A DNA stretch of 36,808 nucleotides from DATEOR01 sp046733475 (lineage in GTDB: Bacteria > Actinomycetota > Thermoleophilia > Gaiellales > Gaiellaceae): positions 1-36,808 of the forward strand of contig JBKPPF010000061.1 of assembly GCA_046733475.1 (NCBI GenBank). Direction: 5' to 3'. The stretch's first letter is position 1, and each line of letters starts with the position of its first letter. The notes beneath the pieces are model-generated. The model had not been told where the DNA came from. It worked only from the letters and a program-made list of their open reading frames with translations, and ran no database searches. This document shows, piece after piece, positions 16,717 to 24,364 of this stretch. A program made the position numbers and the translations under genes.

Positions 16717-17606
16717 CCGTCCTCGTCGTCGGAGGGACGGGTTTCGTGGGCGGCCACGTCGTCCATGCGTTCCGCGCCGAGGACTCGCCGGTTCGGGTGC
16801 TCGCGCGGCGGCCGGAGAAACAGGAGCGCTTCCGGGCCTGGGGCTGCGAGCTCGTCCAGGGCGACATGACGGATGCCGACAGCCTCCGCAAGGCCGCGGA
16901 AGGCGCGGAAACCGTCGTCCACCTCGTCGCCCTGCCTCCGTTCGCGAAGCCTGATGCGATCAGGCGCGTCATGGAACAAGGCACCCGCGACCTCGTCGCC
17001 GCGGCCAAGGAGGCCGGCGTCAAGCGCTTCCTCCTCATGAGCGCGCTCGGCACGAGTGAGCGCAGCAAGGATCTCGCCCCCTACTACCACGCGAAATGGC
17101 AGGAGGAGCACGAGGTCGCCGGCTCGGGCATCGACCACACGATCTTCCGCCCGAGCTTCGTCTTCGGGCGCGACGGCGGCATGCTGCCCGGCCTCGTCTC
17201 GCTCACGCGCTATTCCCCGGTGACTCCCGCGGTGGGAACAAGAAGGCTGCAGCCGATCTGGGTGGAGGACGTGGCGGCCTACTTCACCAAAGCGCTCGCG
17301 ACATCCGCCGCGGCGAACAAGACATTCGAGCTCGGCGGCCCGGACGTCGTCACGTTCGCCGAGCTGAACGAGCGCATCCGACGCGCGCTGGACAAGAAGC
17401 GCCTTGCCTTCCAGATGCCGACCGGTCTCCTCAGAGCCGGTGCGGCCGTGGGGTCGCTGCTCCCGCCCCTGCGTGGCGCACGCGACGGCGTCGCGATGCT
17501 CGAGTTCGAGGACAACGTCACGGACATCGGCCCAGCGGTCGAGGCCCTGGGTGTGAAGCCGATCGGCCTCGACGAGATGCTGCGCCGTGCGACAGCGCAA
17601 GGTTAA
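16713..17606 (+). CDS. NAD(P)-binding SDR-like protein, complex I NDUFA9-like
   Basis: A 297-residue atypical short-chain dehydrogenase. The N-terminal Rossmann fold shows VGGTGFVGGHVV (7-18) and basic residues after beta-2 (RRPEK) suggesting NADPH preference; D51-M52 follow beta-3. A degenerate active site, YYHAKWQEE, retains the Tyr-x3-Lys pattern (Y, then K three residues later). FRPSFVFG and a WVEDVA segment match the NDUFA9/ycf39 group, linked to respiratory complex I or quinone-related roles. Coupled to dcd by an ATGA overlap. The reaction is unknown. A hairpin starts 4 nt after its stop. Confidence 0.85.
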   Translation: MTVLVVGGTGFVGGHVVHAFRAEDSPVRVLARRPEKQERFRAWGCELVQGDMTDADSLRKAAEGAETVVHLVALPPFAKPDAIRRVMEQGTRDLVAAAKEAGVKRFLLMSALGTSERSKDLAPYYHAKWQEEHEVAGSGIDHTIFRPSFVFGRDGGMLPGLVSLTRYSPVTPAVGTRRLQPIWVEDVAAYFTKALATSAAANKTFELGGPDVVTFAELNERIRRALDKKRLAFQMPTGLLRAGAAVGSLLPPLRGARDGVAMLEFEDNVTDIGPAVEALGVKPIGLDEMLRRATAQG

Positions 17607-17610
17607 AGCA

Positions 17611-17636
17611 CCAGGGCGACCCGGAGGCCGCCCTGG
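17611..17636. terminator. Hairpin terminator between convergent units
   Basis: CCAGGGCG (17611-17618) and CGCCCTGG (17629-17636) form a perfect 8-bp stem with a 10-nt loop, 4 nt after the stop of the NDUFA9-like gene. On the minus strand it is followed by TGCTTTAA, a short T-stretch, so it could also end the minus-strand RNA candidate described next. The T-tract is poor in both directions. Confidence 0.5.
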
Positions 17637-17806
17637 AAGAACAGTAGATCGCCTGGATTAGGCAGGGGCGCTGGGTGGTTCCTGGTCCCCCACGCTGGCT
17701 AGGCGATTCCCCGTAGGTCCTGGGGACACGCCCCTACCTGCGACTACCTCCACTGCCCGAACAGTCACTTATCAAGATCGGACCACCTCCTTTCCGTGGT
17801 GGTTCG
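17611..17806 (-). ncRNA. Candidate structured RNA downstream of the SUF operon
   Basis: Read on the minus strand: TATTAT (17807-17812), a possible -10, then a hairpin ACCACC (17798-17803) with GGTGGT (17782-17787), then a long helix. GTAGTCGC (17740-17747) pairs with GCGA-t-CTAC (17644-17652), and AGGTAGGGGCG (17729-17739) pairs with CGCCCCTGCCT (17660-17670). The single non-Watson-Crick position is G-U on the minus strand but C-A on the plus strand, favouring minus-strand transcription. The inner domain can form further CCCC/GGGG pairings, and the 17611-17636 hairpin could terminate it. No match to RNase P, tmRNA or SRP signatures that I can see. It may instead be a long structured 3' UTR of the SUF operon, whose last stop is 22 nt upstream. 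Confidence 0.45.
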
Positions 17807-17833
17807 ATAATAGCGACCCGCTCAGGACGAACG

Positions 17834-18145
17834 CTAGACGCGGACTTTGACCAGGCCGTCCTCGACGAAGACCTCGAAGGTCTCCACGGGCTGGTAGGCC
17901 GGAAGGCTGAGCGGGCGGCCCGTGCGCACGTCGAACTCGGAGCCGTGCCGCGGGCAGATGGCGACGCCTGCCTCCACGTCGAAGTCACCCTCGGCGAGCG
18001 GCCCGTCGTCGTGGGAACAGCGGTCCTCGATCGCGTAGTAGTCGCCGTTCAGGTTGTAGACGCCGATCGCGAGCTCGCCCGCACGGACGATCTTCACCTC
18101 TCCGTGCGGAAGCTCCTCGACCGGGCCGACGGTCAGGTCCGCCAC
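17834..18145 (-). CDS. Rieske-type [2Fe-2S] ferredoxin of the SUF operon
   Basis: A 103-residue soluble Rieske protein with cluster ligands C43-x-H45 and C64-x2-H67 (RCSHDDG and CPRHGSEF boxes). It resembles dioxygenase ferredoxin components and the non-haem ferredoxins commonly found at the end of actinobacterial suf operons; it probably carries electrons during, or is a client of, cluster assembly. GTG start at 18145, 4 nt after the sufU stop. Last coding gene of the operon. Confidence 0.92.
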   Translation of the reverse strand: MADLTVGPVEELPHGEVKIVRAGELAIGVYNLNGDYYAIEDRCSHDDGPLAEGDFDVEAGVAICPRHGSEFDVRTGRPLSLPAYQPVETFEVFVEDGLVKVRV

Positions 18146-18149
18146 AGCG

Positions 18150-18584
18150 CTACGAGAGCTCTAGGTCCTGGGCGAGGCCCGCCCATTCCTCGGGGAGCGC
18201 AGTGCCCTTGCCCTTGTGGAGCGCGAGCTTCAGGACCCCGAGGCCGAGCAGCGCGCACTTGAGCCGCACCGGCGTGAGCGGGATGCCGACCTCGTCGAGG
18301 AGCTCCTCCTTCGACATGGCGGCGACCTCTTCCGCGGTCCGGCCCTTGACCAGCTCCATGAGCATCGAGGTCGACGCCTGGCTGATCGCGCAGCCGCGGC
18401 CGCGGAACTTGACGTCCTCGATCTTGTCTCCGTCGAAGGTGACGAAGATCGAGACCTCGTCGCCGCAGAGCGGGTTCTGCCCCTCTGCCTCGACGTCGGC
18501 ACCCTCGATCACCCCGTGCCCGCGCGGGTTTTTGTAGTGGTCGAGGATGACCTCGCGATACAGGCTTTCGAGCTCGTTGCTCAT
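18150..18584 (-). CDS. sufU: SufU/IscU-like Fe-S assembly scaffold or sulfur-relay protein
   Basis: 144 residues. Ligands expected for the zinc/cluster site are present: C40-G-D42 (NPLCGDE), C65 (GRGCAIS) and C110 (LKCALL). In Bacillus-type SufU about 60 residues separate the second and third Cys because of a family-specific insertion; here the spacing is 45, as in IscU. The segment before the last Cys (LTPVRLKC) faintly resembles the IscU chaperone site, but no hscAB is nearby. In this operon the likely role is accepting persulfide from SufS. ATG start at 18584 overlaps the sufS stop (ATGA). Confidence 0.9.
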   Translation of the reverse strand: MSNELESLYREVILDHYKNPRGHGVIEGADVEAEGQNPLCGDEVSIFVTFDGDKIEDVKFRGRGCAISQASTSMLMELVKGRTAEEVAAMSKEELLDEVGIPLTPVRLKCALLGLGVLKLALHKGKGTALPEEWAGLAQDLELS

Positions 18585-19819
18585 GAGAACACCTTACGTG
18601 CCTTCTCGATACCCACAACGAGCCGGTCGATCTCCTCGGGAACCGTGTAGAGGTAGAAGCTCGCCCGCGTCGTCGCCGCCACGCCCAGCTTCGCCATCAA
18701 AGGCTGGTTGCAATGGTGGCCCGCACGGACGGCGACGCCCTCCCAGTCGAGAACCTGCGCGACGTCGTGCGGGTGGGCGCCTTCGACCTCGAAGGAGACG
18801 ATCCCCGCGCGCCGGCCGGCCGGCGGCCCGAAGACGCGCACGCCCTCGAGGGCCTCCAGCTTCGGCAACGCGTAGTCGAGAAGCTCGTGCTCATAACGCT
18901 CGATCGCCTCGAGCCCGATCCCGCCGAGGTAATCGATCGCTGCGCCGAGCCCGACCGCCTCCGCGATCGGAGCGGTTCCCGCTTCGAACTTATGCGGAAG
19001 CTCGTTCCACGTCGTCCGCTCGACGGTGACCTTTCGGATCATGTGGCCGCCGAGCTCGAAGGGCGACATCGCCTCCAGGTGCTCCGCGCGTCCCCAGAGG
19101 ACGCCGATCCCCGTCGGCCCGCACATCTTGTGGCCCGTGAACGCGTAGAAGTCGGCCCCGAGCGCCTGCACGTCCACCGCGCGGTGCGGGACGGCCTGCG
19201 CGCCGTCGACGACGACGACCGCGCCCTGCTCGTGCCCCCAGGCGATGAGCCGCTCGACGGGATTGACGGTGCCGAGCGAGTTCGAGACGTGAGCGCAGCC
19301 GAGCACCTTGACGTTCCCACGCGCCGCGATCGCGTCGAGCTCGTCGAGCTGGAGCTCGCCGTTCTCGTCCACCGGGACGACAACGAACTCCGCACCGGTG
19401 CGCCCGGCGGCGTACTGCCACGGCACGAAGTTGGAGTGGTGCTCCATCTCGGTAACGACCACGAGGTCGCCCGGCCCGAGGTTGTCGAACCCCCAGCCAT
19501 AGGCGACGAGGTTGAGCGCGGCGGTGACGTTGTGCGTGAAGACGACCTCGCGGGTCGACTCCGCGTTGACGAACGCGCGCGCCTTCTCGCGTGCCCCTTC
19601 GTAGGCCTCGGTCGCGCGTTCGCCGAGGTCGTAGACACCCCGATGGATGTTCGCGTACGACGTCTCGTAGAAGCGTGTCATCGCCTCGAGGACGGCGCGC
19701 GGCTTCTGCGCCGAGGCGGCGGTGTCGAGGTAGGCGAGCGGCTGGTCGTGAATCAGCTGCCCGAAGATCGGGAAATCCTCGCGCAGCTTGCGCGCGTCGA
19801 GCTTCGGCGTGGTGCTCAC
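18581..19819 (-). CDS. sufS: Cysteine desulfurase SufS
   Basis: A 412-residue PLP enzyme removing sulfur from cysteine for Fe-S clusters. Visible: YLDTAASAQKP near the N-terminus, TEMEHHSNFVPW, DGAQAVPH, the PLP lysine K231 in FTGHKMCGPTG, and catalytic C370 in RAGHHCNQP, in the short, structured loop typical of group II desulfurases that need a SufU/SufE partner. Start set at GTG 19819 because GGGAG lies 7 nt upstream; the GTG at 19825 is only 1 nt from that site and is less likely. Coupled to sufU by a 4-nt overlap. Confidence 0.95.
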   Translation of the reverse strand: MSTTPKLDARKLREDFPIFGQLIHDQPLAYLDTAASAQKPRAVLEAMTRFYETSYANIHRGVYDLGERATEAYEGAREKARAFVNAESTREVVFTHNVTAALNLVAYGWGFDNLGPGDLVVVTEMEHHSNFVPWQYAAGRTGAEFVVVPVDENGELQLDELDAIAARGNVKVLGCAHVSNSLGTVNPVERLIAWGHEQGAVVVVDGAQAVPHRAVDVQALGADFYAFTGHKMCGPTGIGVLWGRAEHLEAMSPFELGGHMIRKVTVERTTWNELPHKFEAGTAPIAEAVGLGAAIDYLGGIGLEAIERYEHELLDYALPKLEALEGVRVFGPPAGRRAGIVSFEVEGAHPHDVAQVLDWEGVAVRAGHHCNQPLMAKLGVAATTRASFYLYTVPEEIDRLVVGIEKARKVFS

Positions 19820-19853
19820 AGCCACGCTCCCATCGTACCGAGGGGCTGGAAGC

Positions 19854-21017
19854 CTATTCCGGGATGCGGGCTTCGAGCGCGGCCTGAAGCGCGTCGCGCA
19901 CCGGCTCGAACTCGATGCGGTCGAAGATCTCCTGGTAGAAGCCGCGCACGATCAGGCGCTCGGCCTCGCCGCGGGAAAGGCCGCGGGCCATGCAGTAGAA
20001 GAGCTCGTCGCGGTCCACCTGGCTGACGGTCGCCCCGTGCGTGCAGCGCACGTCGTTCGCCTGGATCTCCAGACCGGGAATCGAGTCCGCGTGTGCCTGG
20101 TCCGAGAGGAGCAAGTTGCGGTTTTCCTGGTAGGCGTTCGTCTTCTGCGCGTCCTCGGCGACGCGGATCATCCCGCGCCACACCGCCGTCGCGTGGTCGC
20201 GGAGCGCGCCCTTGAAGGCGAAGTCGGAGGTCGTGGAGGGTGCGAGGTGGGCCTGCAGCGTGTCGTAGTCGAGATGCTGGTCCCCGTCGGCGAAGTAGGC
20301 GCCCGTCACGCGGGAGGTCGCCCCCTGGCCTGCGAGGTCGTTTTCGATGCGAACCTTGCCCTTCTTCGAGCCGAAGCCGCCCGCTACCCAGTCGAGCTCG
20401 GCGTCGCGGCCGACCTGCGCCCGGTGCGAGGCGAAATGCCACGTCTCGGACGAGAGGCTCTGGATGGAGACGTACTCGAGCTTCGCGCCTTGCTCGACGA
20501 AAAGCTCCGTCACCGCGTTCGAGTAGCCGGCGAGCCCGGACGTCTCGGAAACGTACTCCTCGATGAAGGAGAAGCGGCTGCCCTCCTCGGCGATCACGAG
20601 CAGCCGCCAGAAGAGCGCGCCGTCATCCACCGAGTTGACGATGCGGACGTAGAGCGGCTTTTCGACCTCGACACCCTTCGGGACCCGCACGAGAAGGCCG
20701 TTCTTCCACTCGGCCGCGTTGTGCGCGGCGAACTTCTCGTCCGTGCCGACCAGCGTGCCGAGCAGCGGGTCGTTCTCGAGAGGCTCGAACACGATGCCCT
20801 CCGGCGCTCGCTCAATCTCGATCCCGCCCTCGCTGACGTGGGCGATCGCGGCCGCGTCGACGTCGAGCATCCCGCTCGCCCGCTCGACGCTCGTCGCCCC
20901 GTTTGCCGTGAAAGCCTCGGGGTCGAACCCACGCAGATCGGTGAAGCGCCAGTGCTCGTCGTTTGTGCTCGGAAGAGGAAGCGCCTCGTAACGCTCCAGC
21001 GCCGCCGTTCTAGCCAA
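19854..21017 (-). CDS. sufD: Fe-S assembly protein SufD
   Basis: A 387-residue SufB/SufD-family beta-helix protein that forms the SufBC2D scaffold complex. An N-terminal helical part contains NDEHWRFTDLRGFDP. The C-terminal half carries SDQAHADSIPGLEIQANDVRCTHGATVSQVDRDELFYCMARGLS, the conserved core including the His (CTHGA) needed for cluster formation and iron entry. TTG start at 21017, within the last codons of sufB (8-nt overlap), with GAAGGA about 6 nt before it. Stop is 34 nt before the sufS start. Confidence 0.94.
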   Translation of the reverse strand: MARTAALERYEALPLPSTNDEHWRFTDLRGFDPEAFTANGATSVERASGMLDVDAAAIAHVSEGGIEIERAPEGIVFEPLENDPLLGTLVGTDEKFAAHNAAEWKNGLLVRVPKGVEVEKPLYVRIVNSVDDGALFWRLLVIAEEGSRFSFIEEYVSETSGLAGYSNAVTELFVEQGAKLEYVSIQSLSSETWHFASHRAQVGRDAELDWVAGGFGSKKGKVRIENDLAGQGATSRVTGAYFADGDQHLDYDTLQAHLAPSTTSDFAFKGALRDHATAVWRGMIRVAEDAQKTNAYQENRNLLLSDQAHADSIPGLEIQANDVRCTHGATVSQVDRDELFYCMARGLSRGEAERLIVRGFYQEIFDRIEFEPVRDALQAALEARIPE

Positions 21018-22422
21018 CCGATCCTTCCATCTGCAGCTGGATCAGACGGTTCATCTCGACCGCGTACTCGAGAGGAAGCTCCTTGGTGATCGGCTCGACG
21101 AAGCCAGAGACGATCATCGCCGCCGCCTCGTGCTCGGGAATCCCGCGGCTCATCAGGTAGAAGAGCTGCTCCTCCCCGATCTTCGAGACAGTCGCCTCGT
21201 GGCCGATGTCGACCTTGTTCTCGTCGATGCGGATGTATGGATACGTGTCGGAGCGAGAGTCCTCGTCGAGGATGAGCGCGTCGCAGACGACCTTCGACTT
21301 GGAGCCGTGCGCGCCCTTCGCCACCTCGAGGAGACCGCGGTAGCTCGCGCGGCCGCCGTCCTTCGAGATCGACTTCGACGTAATCACGGAGGTGGTGTTC
21401 GGCGCCACATGGACGCACTTGCCGCCCGCGTCCTGGTGCTGCCCCTCGCCCGCGAAGGCGATCGAGAGCACCTCGCCGTGGGCGCCCTCGCCCATCAGCC
21501 AGATGGCCGGGTACTTCATCGTCAGCTTCGAGCCGAGGTTCCCGTCCACCCACTCCATGGTCGCGTTCTCGTACGCGACCGCGCGCTTCGTGACGAGGTT
21601 GTAGACGTTCTGCGACCAGTTCTGGATGGTCGTGTAGCGGCAGCGCCCGCCGGGCTTGACGATGATCTCGACGACCGCCGAATGGAGCGAATCGGTCGTG
21701 TAGATCGGAGCGGTGCAGCCCTCGACGTAGTGCACGTAAGCGTCCTCGTCGACGATGATCAATGTTCGCTCGAACTGGCCCATGTTCTCGGCGTTGATGC
21801 GGAAGTAGGCCTGGAGCGGCATCTCGATCTTGACGCCGGGAGGCACGTAGATGAAGGAGCCGCCGGACCAGACGGCCGAGTTCAGGGCCGCAAACTTGTT
21901 GTCGTTCGACGGAATGACAGTGCCGAAGTACTCCTTGACGAGCTCCTCGTGCTCCCGCAGGCCGGAGTCCATGTCGAGGAAGAGCACGCCCTGGCTCTCG
22001 AGGTCCTCCTTGAGCTTGTGGTACACGACCTCGGACTCGTACTGCGCGCCCACGCCGGCGAGGTACTTCTTCTCGGCCTCGGGGATGCCGAGTCGGTCCC
22101 ACGTGTTCTTGATGTCGGCCGGCAGGTCTTCCCAGGACTTCGCCTGCTTCTCGGTCGGGCGGATGTAGTAGTACATGTTCTCGAAGTCGATCTCGTCGAG
22201 CTTCCCGCCCCACTGTGGGAGCGGACGGGCGCGGAAGTACTCGAGCGCCTTGAGGCGGCGCTGGCGCATCCAGTCGGGCTCGTTCTTGTGCTCCGAGATC
22301 ATTGCGACGACCTCGGGGTTCAGCCCGCGGCCGGACTTGAAGAAGTACTCCTCGGGATCGTGGAAGCCGTAGGCGTACTCGTTGCCAAGCTCCCTGACGA
22401 CCTGGGTTTCAGACGCTGCCAT
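21010..22422 (-). CDS. sufB: Fe-S assembly protein SufB
   Basis: A 470-residue core scaffold of the SUF system. Recognisable blocks: NEPDWMRQRRLKALEYF, FGTVIPSNDNKFAALNSAVWSGGSFIYVPPGV, FERTLIIVDEDAYVHYVEGCTAPIY (with Cys), and ALILDEDSRSDTYPYIRIDENKVDIGHEATVSKIGEEQLFYLMSRG. Normal length (about 465-480). ATG at 22422 overlaps the sufC stop by one base (TAATG). Forms SufBC2D with SufC and SufD and assembles the cluster in the cytoplasm. Confidence 0.97.
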   Translation of the reverse strand: MAASETQVVRELGNEYAYGFHDPEEYFFKSGRGLNPEVVAMISEHKNEPDWMRQRRLKALEYFRARPLPQWGGKLDEIDFENMYYYIRPTEKQAKSWEDLPADIKNTWDRLGIPEAEKKYLAGVGAQYESEVVYHKLKEDLESQGVLFLDMDSGLREHEELVKEYFGTVIPSNDNKFAALNSAVWSGGSFIYVPPGVKIEMPLQAYFRINAENMGQFERTLIIVDEDAYVHYVEGCTAPIYTTDSLHSAVVEIIVKPGGRCRYTTIQNWSQNVYNLVTKRAVAYENATMEWVDGNLGSKLTMKYPAIWLMGEGAHGEVLSIAFAGEGQHQDAGGKCVHVAPNTTSVITSKSISKDGGRASYRGLLEVAKGAHGSKSKVVCDALILDEDSRSDTYPYIRIDENKVDIGHEATVSKIGEEQLFYLMSRGIPEHEAAAMIVSGFVEPITKELPLEYAVEMNRLIQLQMEGSVG

Positions 22423-23201
22423 TACTCGACACCTCCCGCGGCGGCCGGCGTGAAGGCCTCGTAGCCCTCGGCCTCGAGCTTCTGCGCGAGCTCCGGTCCG
22501 CCTTCCTCCACGATACGCCCGTCGACGAAGACGTGCACGAAGTCCGGCTTGATGTACTCGAGAATCCGCTGGTAGTGCGTGATCACGAGAGCGCCCATGT
22601 CCGAGCCGACCAGCTCTTTGACGCCGCCCGCGACGATGCGGAGCGCGTCGATGTCGAGGCCGGAGTCGGTCTCGTCGAGAACCGCGATCCGTGGCTTGAG
22701 CATCGCCATTTGCAGGATCTCGACGCGCTTCTTCTCGCCACCCGAGAAGCCGTCGTTCAGATAGCGGCCCGACATCTCCTTGGGCACCTTGAGCATCTCC
22801 ATGGCCGCGGTCAGGTCCTTGCGGAACTCGGGGATCTTGACCGGGTCATCCTCGCCGCCCGCCCTCGCCTTGCGGACCGCGTTGACCGCAGAGCGAAGGA
22901 AGCTCGCCACGGTGACGCCCGGGACGGCGTGCGGGTACTGGAAGGCAAGGAAGAGGCCGCGCTGCGCGCGCTCGTCCGCACCCATGTCGACGACGCTCTC
23001 GCCGTCCATGAGGATGTCGCCGCTGGTGATCTCGTAGGCGGGGTGTCCGGCGAGCGCGTACGCGAGCGTTGACTTGCCCGAACCGTTCGGACCCATGATC
23101 GCGTGCACCTGGTTCGTGTTCACCCGGAGGTCTACTCCACGGACGATCTCGGTGCCGTCCTCAGTGGCGACGTGCAGGTCGTTGATCTCGAGCAAAGCCA
23201 A
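22422..23201 (-). CDS. sufC: SUF ATPase SufC
   Basis: A 259-residue ABC-type ATPase driving conformational change of SufB/SufD. Walker A GPNGSGKST (37-45), Q-loop LAFQYPHAVPG, signature FSGGEKKR, Walker B IAVLDETDSGLD, and the H-loop ITHYQRIL are all intact. TTG start at 23201; a second TTG two codons later is possible, and the ribosome site is weak. First gene of the operon; the order C-B-D-S-U-Rieske lacks the sufR repressor usually found first in actinobacteria. Two near-identical 14-mers lie in the upstream region and may be an operator. Confidence 0.96.
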   Translation of the reverse strand: MALLEINDLHVATEDGTEIVRGVDLRVNTNQVHAIMGPNGSGKSTLAYALAGHPAYEITSGDILMDGESVVDMGADERAQRGLFLAFQYPHAVPGVTVASFLRSAVNAVRKARAGGEDDPVKIPEFRKDLTAAMEMLKVPKEMSGRYLNDGFSGGEKKRVEILQMAMLKPRIAVLDETDSGLDIDALRIVAGGVKELVGSDMGALVITHYQRILEYIKPDFVHVFVDGRIVEEGGPELAQKLEAEGYEAFTPAAAGGVE

Positions 23202-23269
23202 GTTAGTAACAGCCTTTCACTAGGTCTCGCCTGGCCCTGGACCGGGCGTTTGTAACAGCCTCAGTGTAG
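23202..23269 (-). promoter_or_regulatory. suf promoter region with two direct 14-mer repeats
   Basis: GTTAGTAACAGCCT (23202-23215) and GTTTGTAACAGCCT (23248-23261) are identical at 13 of 14 positions and 46 bp apart start to start (plus-strand reading). On the minus strand TACACT (23264-23269) is a likely -10, which would place the second repeat at the transcription start. The repeats lie between that -10 and the sufC start, so they could bind a repressor controlling suf. The regulator is not in this window. Confidence 0.5.
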
Positions 23270-23317
23270 CGATTCATCCTGGGTGTCCCGTGTTGGCCAC
23301 CGTGCTACCATCGCTGC

Positions 23318-23575
23318 ATGGGTCCCCTCGGATGGCCTGAAATAATCATCATCCTCGTCGTGCTGCTCCTCCTCTTCGGAGCCAAGCGGTTGCCAGAGAT
23401 GGGGCGCTCACTGGGACGCGGCATGCGGGAGTTCAAGGAGGCGGTGACCACGAGCGAGCCGGAGCCGAAGGAGATCAACACCACCACTCCGACGCCCGCA
23501 ACGCCGGTCCCCACGACCGAGACCCCGGCGCAGCAGCCGCAGCCGCAGTCGCAGCCGAAGAGCGAGAACGTCTAG
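23318..23575 (+). CDS. tatA: Twin-arginine translocase subunit TatA
   Basis: 85 residues. A short N-terminal membrane helix (about 7-20: PEIIIILVVLLLLF) is followed by the FG hinge, an amphipathic helix (AKRLPEMGRSLGRGMREFKEAV) and a disordered Pro/Thr/Gln tail. This is the TatA/E pore-forming subunit; no separate TatB is adjacent, so it may serve both roles. Glu8, close to the E/Q8 position, is in the membrane helix. ATG at 23318. Followed after 9 nt by tatC. Confidence 0.93.
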   Translation: MGPLGWPEIIIILVVLLLLFGAKRLPEMGRSLGRGMREFKEAVTTSEPEPKEINTTTPTPATPVPTTETPAQQPQPQSQPKSENV

Positions 23576-23584
23576 CCCGGGTCC

Positions 23585-24364
23585 ATGGCGCGGCTCCCGC
23601 GTCGTCTGAAGCACGAGGACAGCGTCACACTCGTCGAGCACCTCGACGAGTTTCGCTCCCGCCTCATCGTCGCGATCCTCGCCGTCATCGTCGCGTTCGC
23701 CGGCGCGTACATCTTCAACGAAGAGATCCTCCGCTGGCTGGCGCAGCCCCTCCCCGCAGCACGCGACGGCCAGCTCGTCACATTCGGCGTCACAGAACCG
23801 TTCTTCACGACCGTCAAGGTCGTCTTCATCGCCGCGATAGCGATCTCCTTGCCGGTTGTCCTCTGGCAGCTCTGGAGCTTCCTCGCGCCAGCCTTTCAGG
23901 AGAACGCCCAGCGCATCGTCGCGGTCTTCGTCCTGCTCGCCACCGCGCTCTTCGCCACAGGCGTCGCCTTCGGGTACTACATCGTGCTGCCTCGCGCCCT
24001 GGGGTTCCTGACCACCTACAACGACGAGTTCTTCCAGATCGAGATCCGGGCGAGCTACTACTACTCCTTCGTCGCGTACACGCTGCTCGCCATCGGGCTC
24101 GTCTTCAACCTCCCGATCTTCGTGCTCGCGCTCGTACGGCTCGGCGTGCTCACGTCGGGGGCCTTGCGCCGGAACCGCCGCATCGGCATCGCCATCGTCA
24201 TTGTCGGCGCAGCGCTCCTGCCGACAGTCGATCCCGTGTCGCTCGTCTTCGAGACGATTCCGCTCCTCATTCTCTACGAGGGCTCGATCTGGGCATCGGT
24301 GTTCTTCGAGAAACGCTGGCGCGAGCGCGGCCTGATCGGCGCGCCGCTCATCGGGACGGACTAG
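23585..24364 (+). CDS. tatC: Twin-arginine translocase subunit TatC
   Basis: A 259-residue receptor for twin-arginine signal peptides, with six predicted membrane helices. Family marks: cytoplasmic N-terminal LVEHLDEFRSRL (signal-peptide contact), a long periplasmic loop after helix 1 with FGVTEPFFTTVKV, LWSFLAPAF, and F-x-N-LPIFVLALVRLG. ATG at 23585. Its 3' end overlaps the convergent adenosine deaminase gene by 17 bp. Together with tatA it forms a minimal Tat system. Confidence 0.95.
   Translation: MARLPRRLKHEDSVTLVEHLDEFRSRLIVAILAVIVAFAGAYIFNEEILRWLAQPLPAARDGQLVTFGVTEPFFTTVKVVFIAAIAISLPVVLWQLWSFLAPAFQENAQRIVAVFVLLATALFATGVAFGYYIVLPRALGFLTTYNDEFFQIEIRASYYYSFVAYTLLAIGLVFNLPIFVLALVRLGVLTSGALRRNRRIGIAIVIVGAALLPTVDPVSLVFETIPLLILYEGSIWASVFFEKRWRERGLIGAPLIGTD

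Noticed and set aside
17640..17812. Known housekeeping RNA (SRP RNA, RNase P, tmRNA, 6S)
   Set aside because: The conserved SRP GGAAG tetraloop region, RNase P core, tmRNA tag and 3' end, and a 6S-type central bubble are not recognisable. Kept as an unclassified candidate.
17781..17830. tRNA-like GGTTCGA stretch in the convergent region
   Set aside because: No acceptor, D or anticodon stem can be built around it on either strand, so it is not a tRNA gene.
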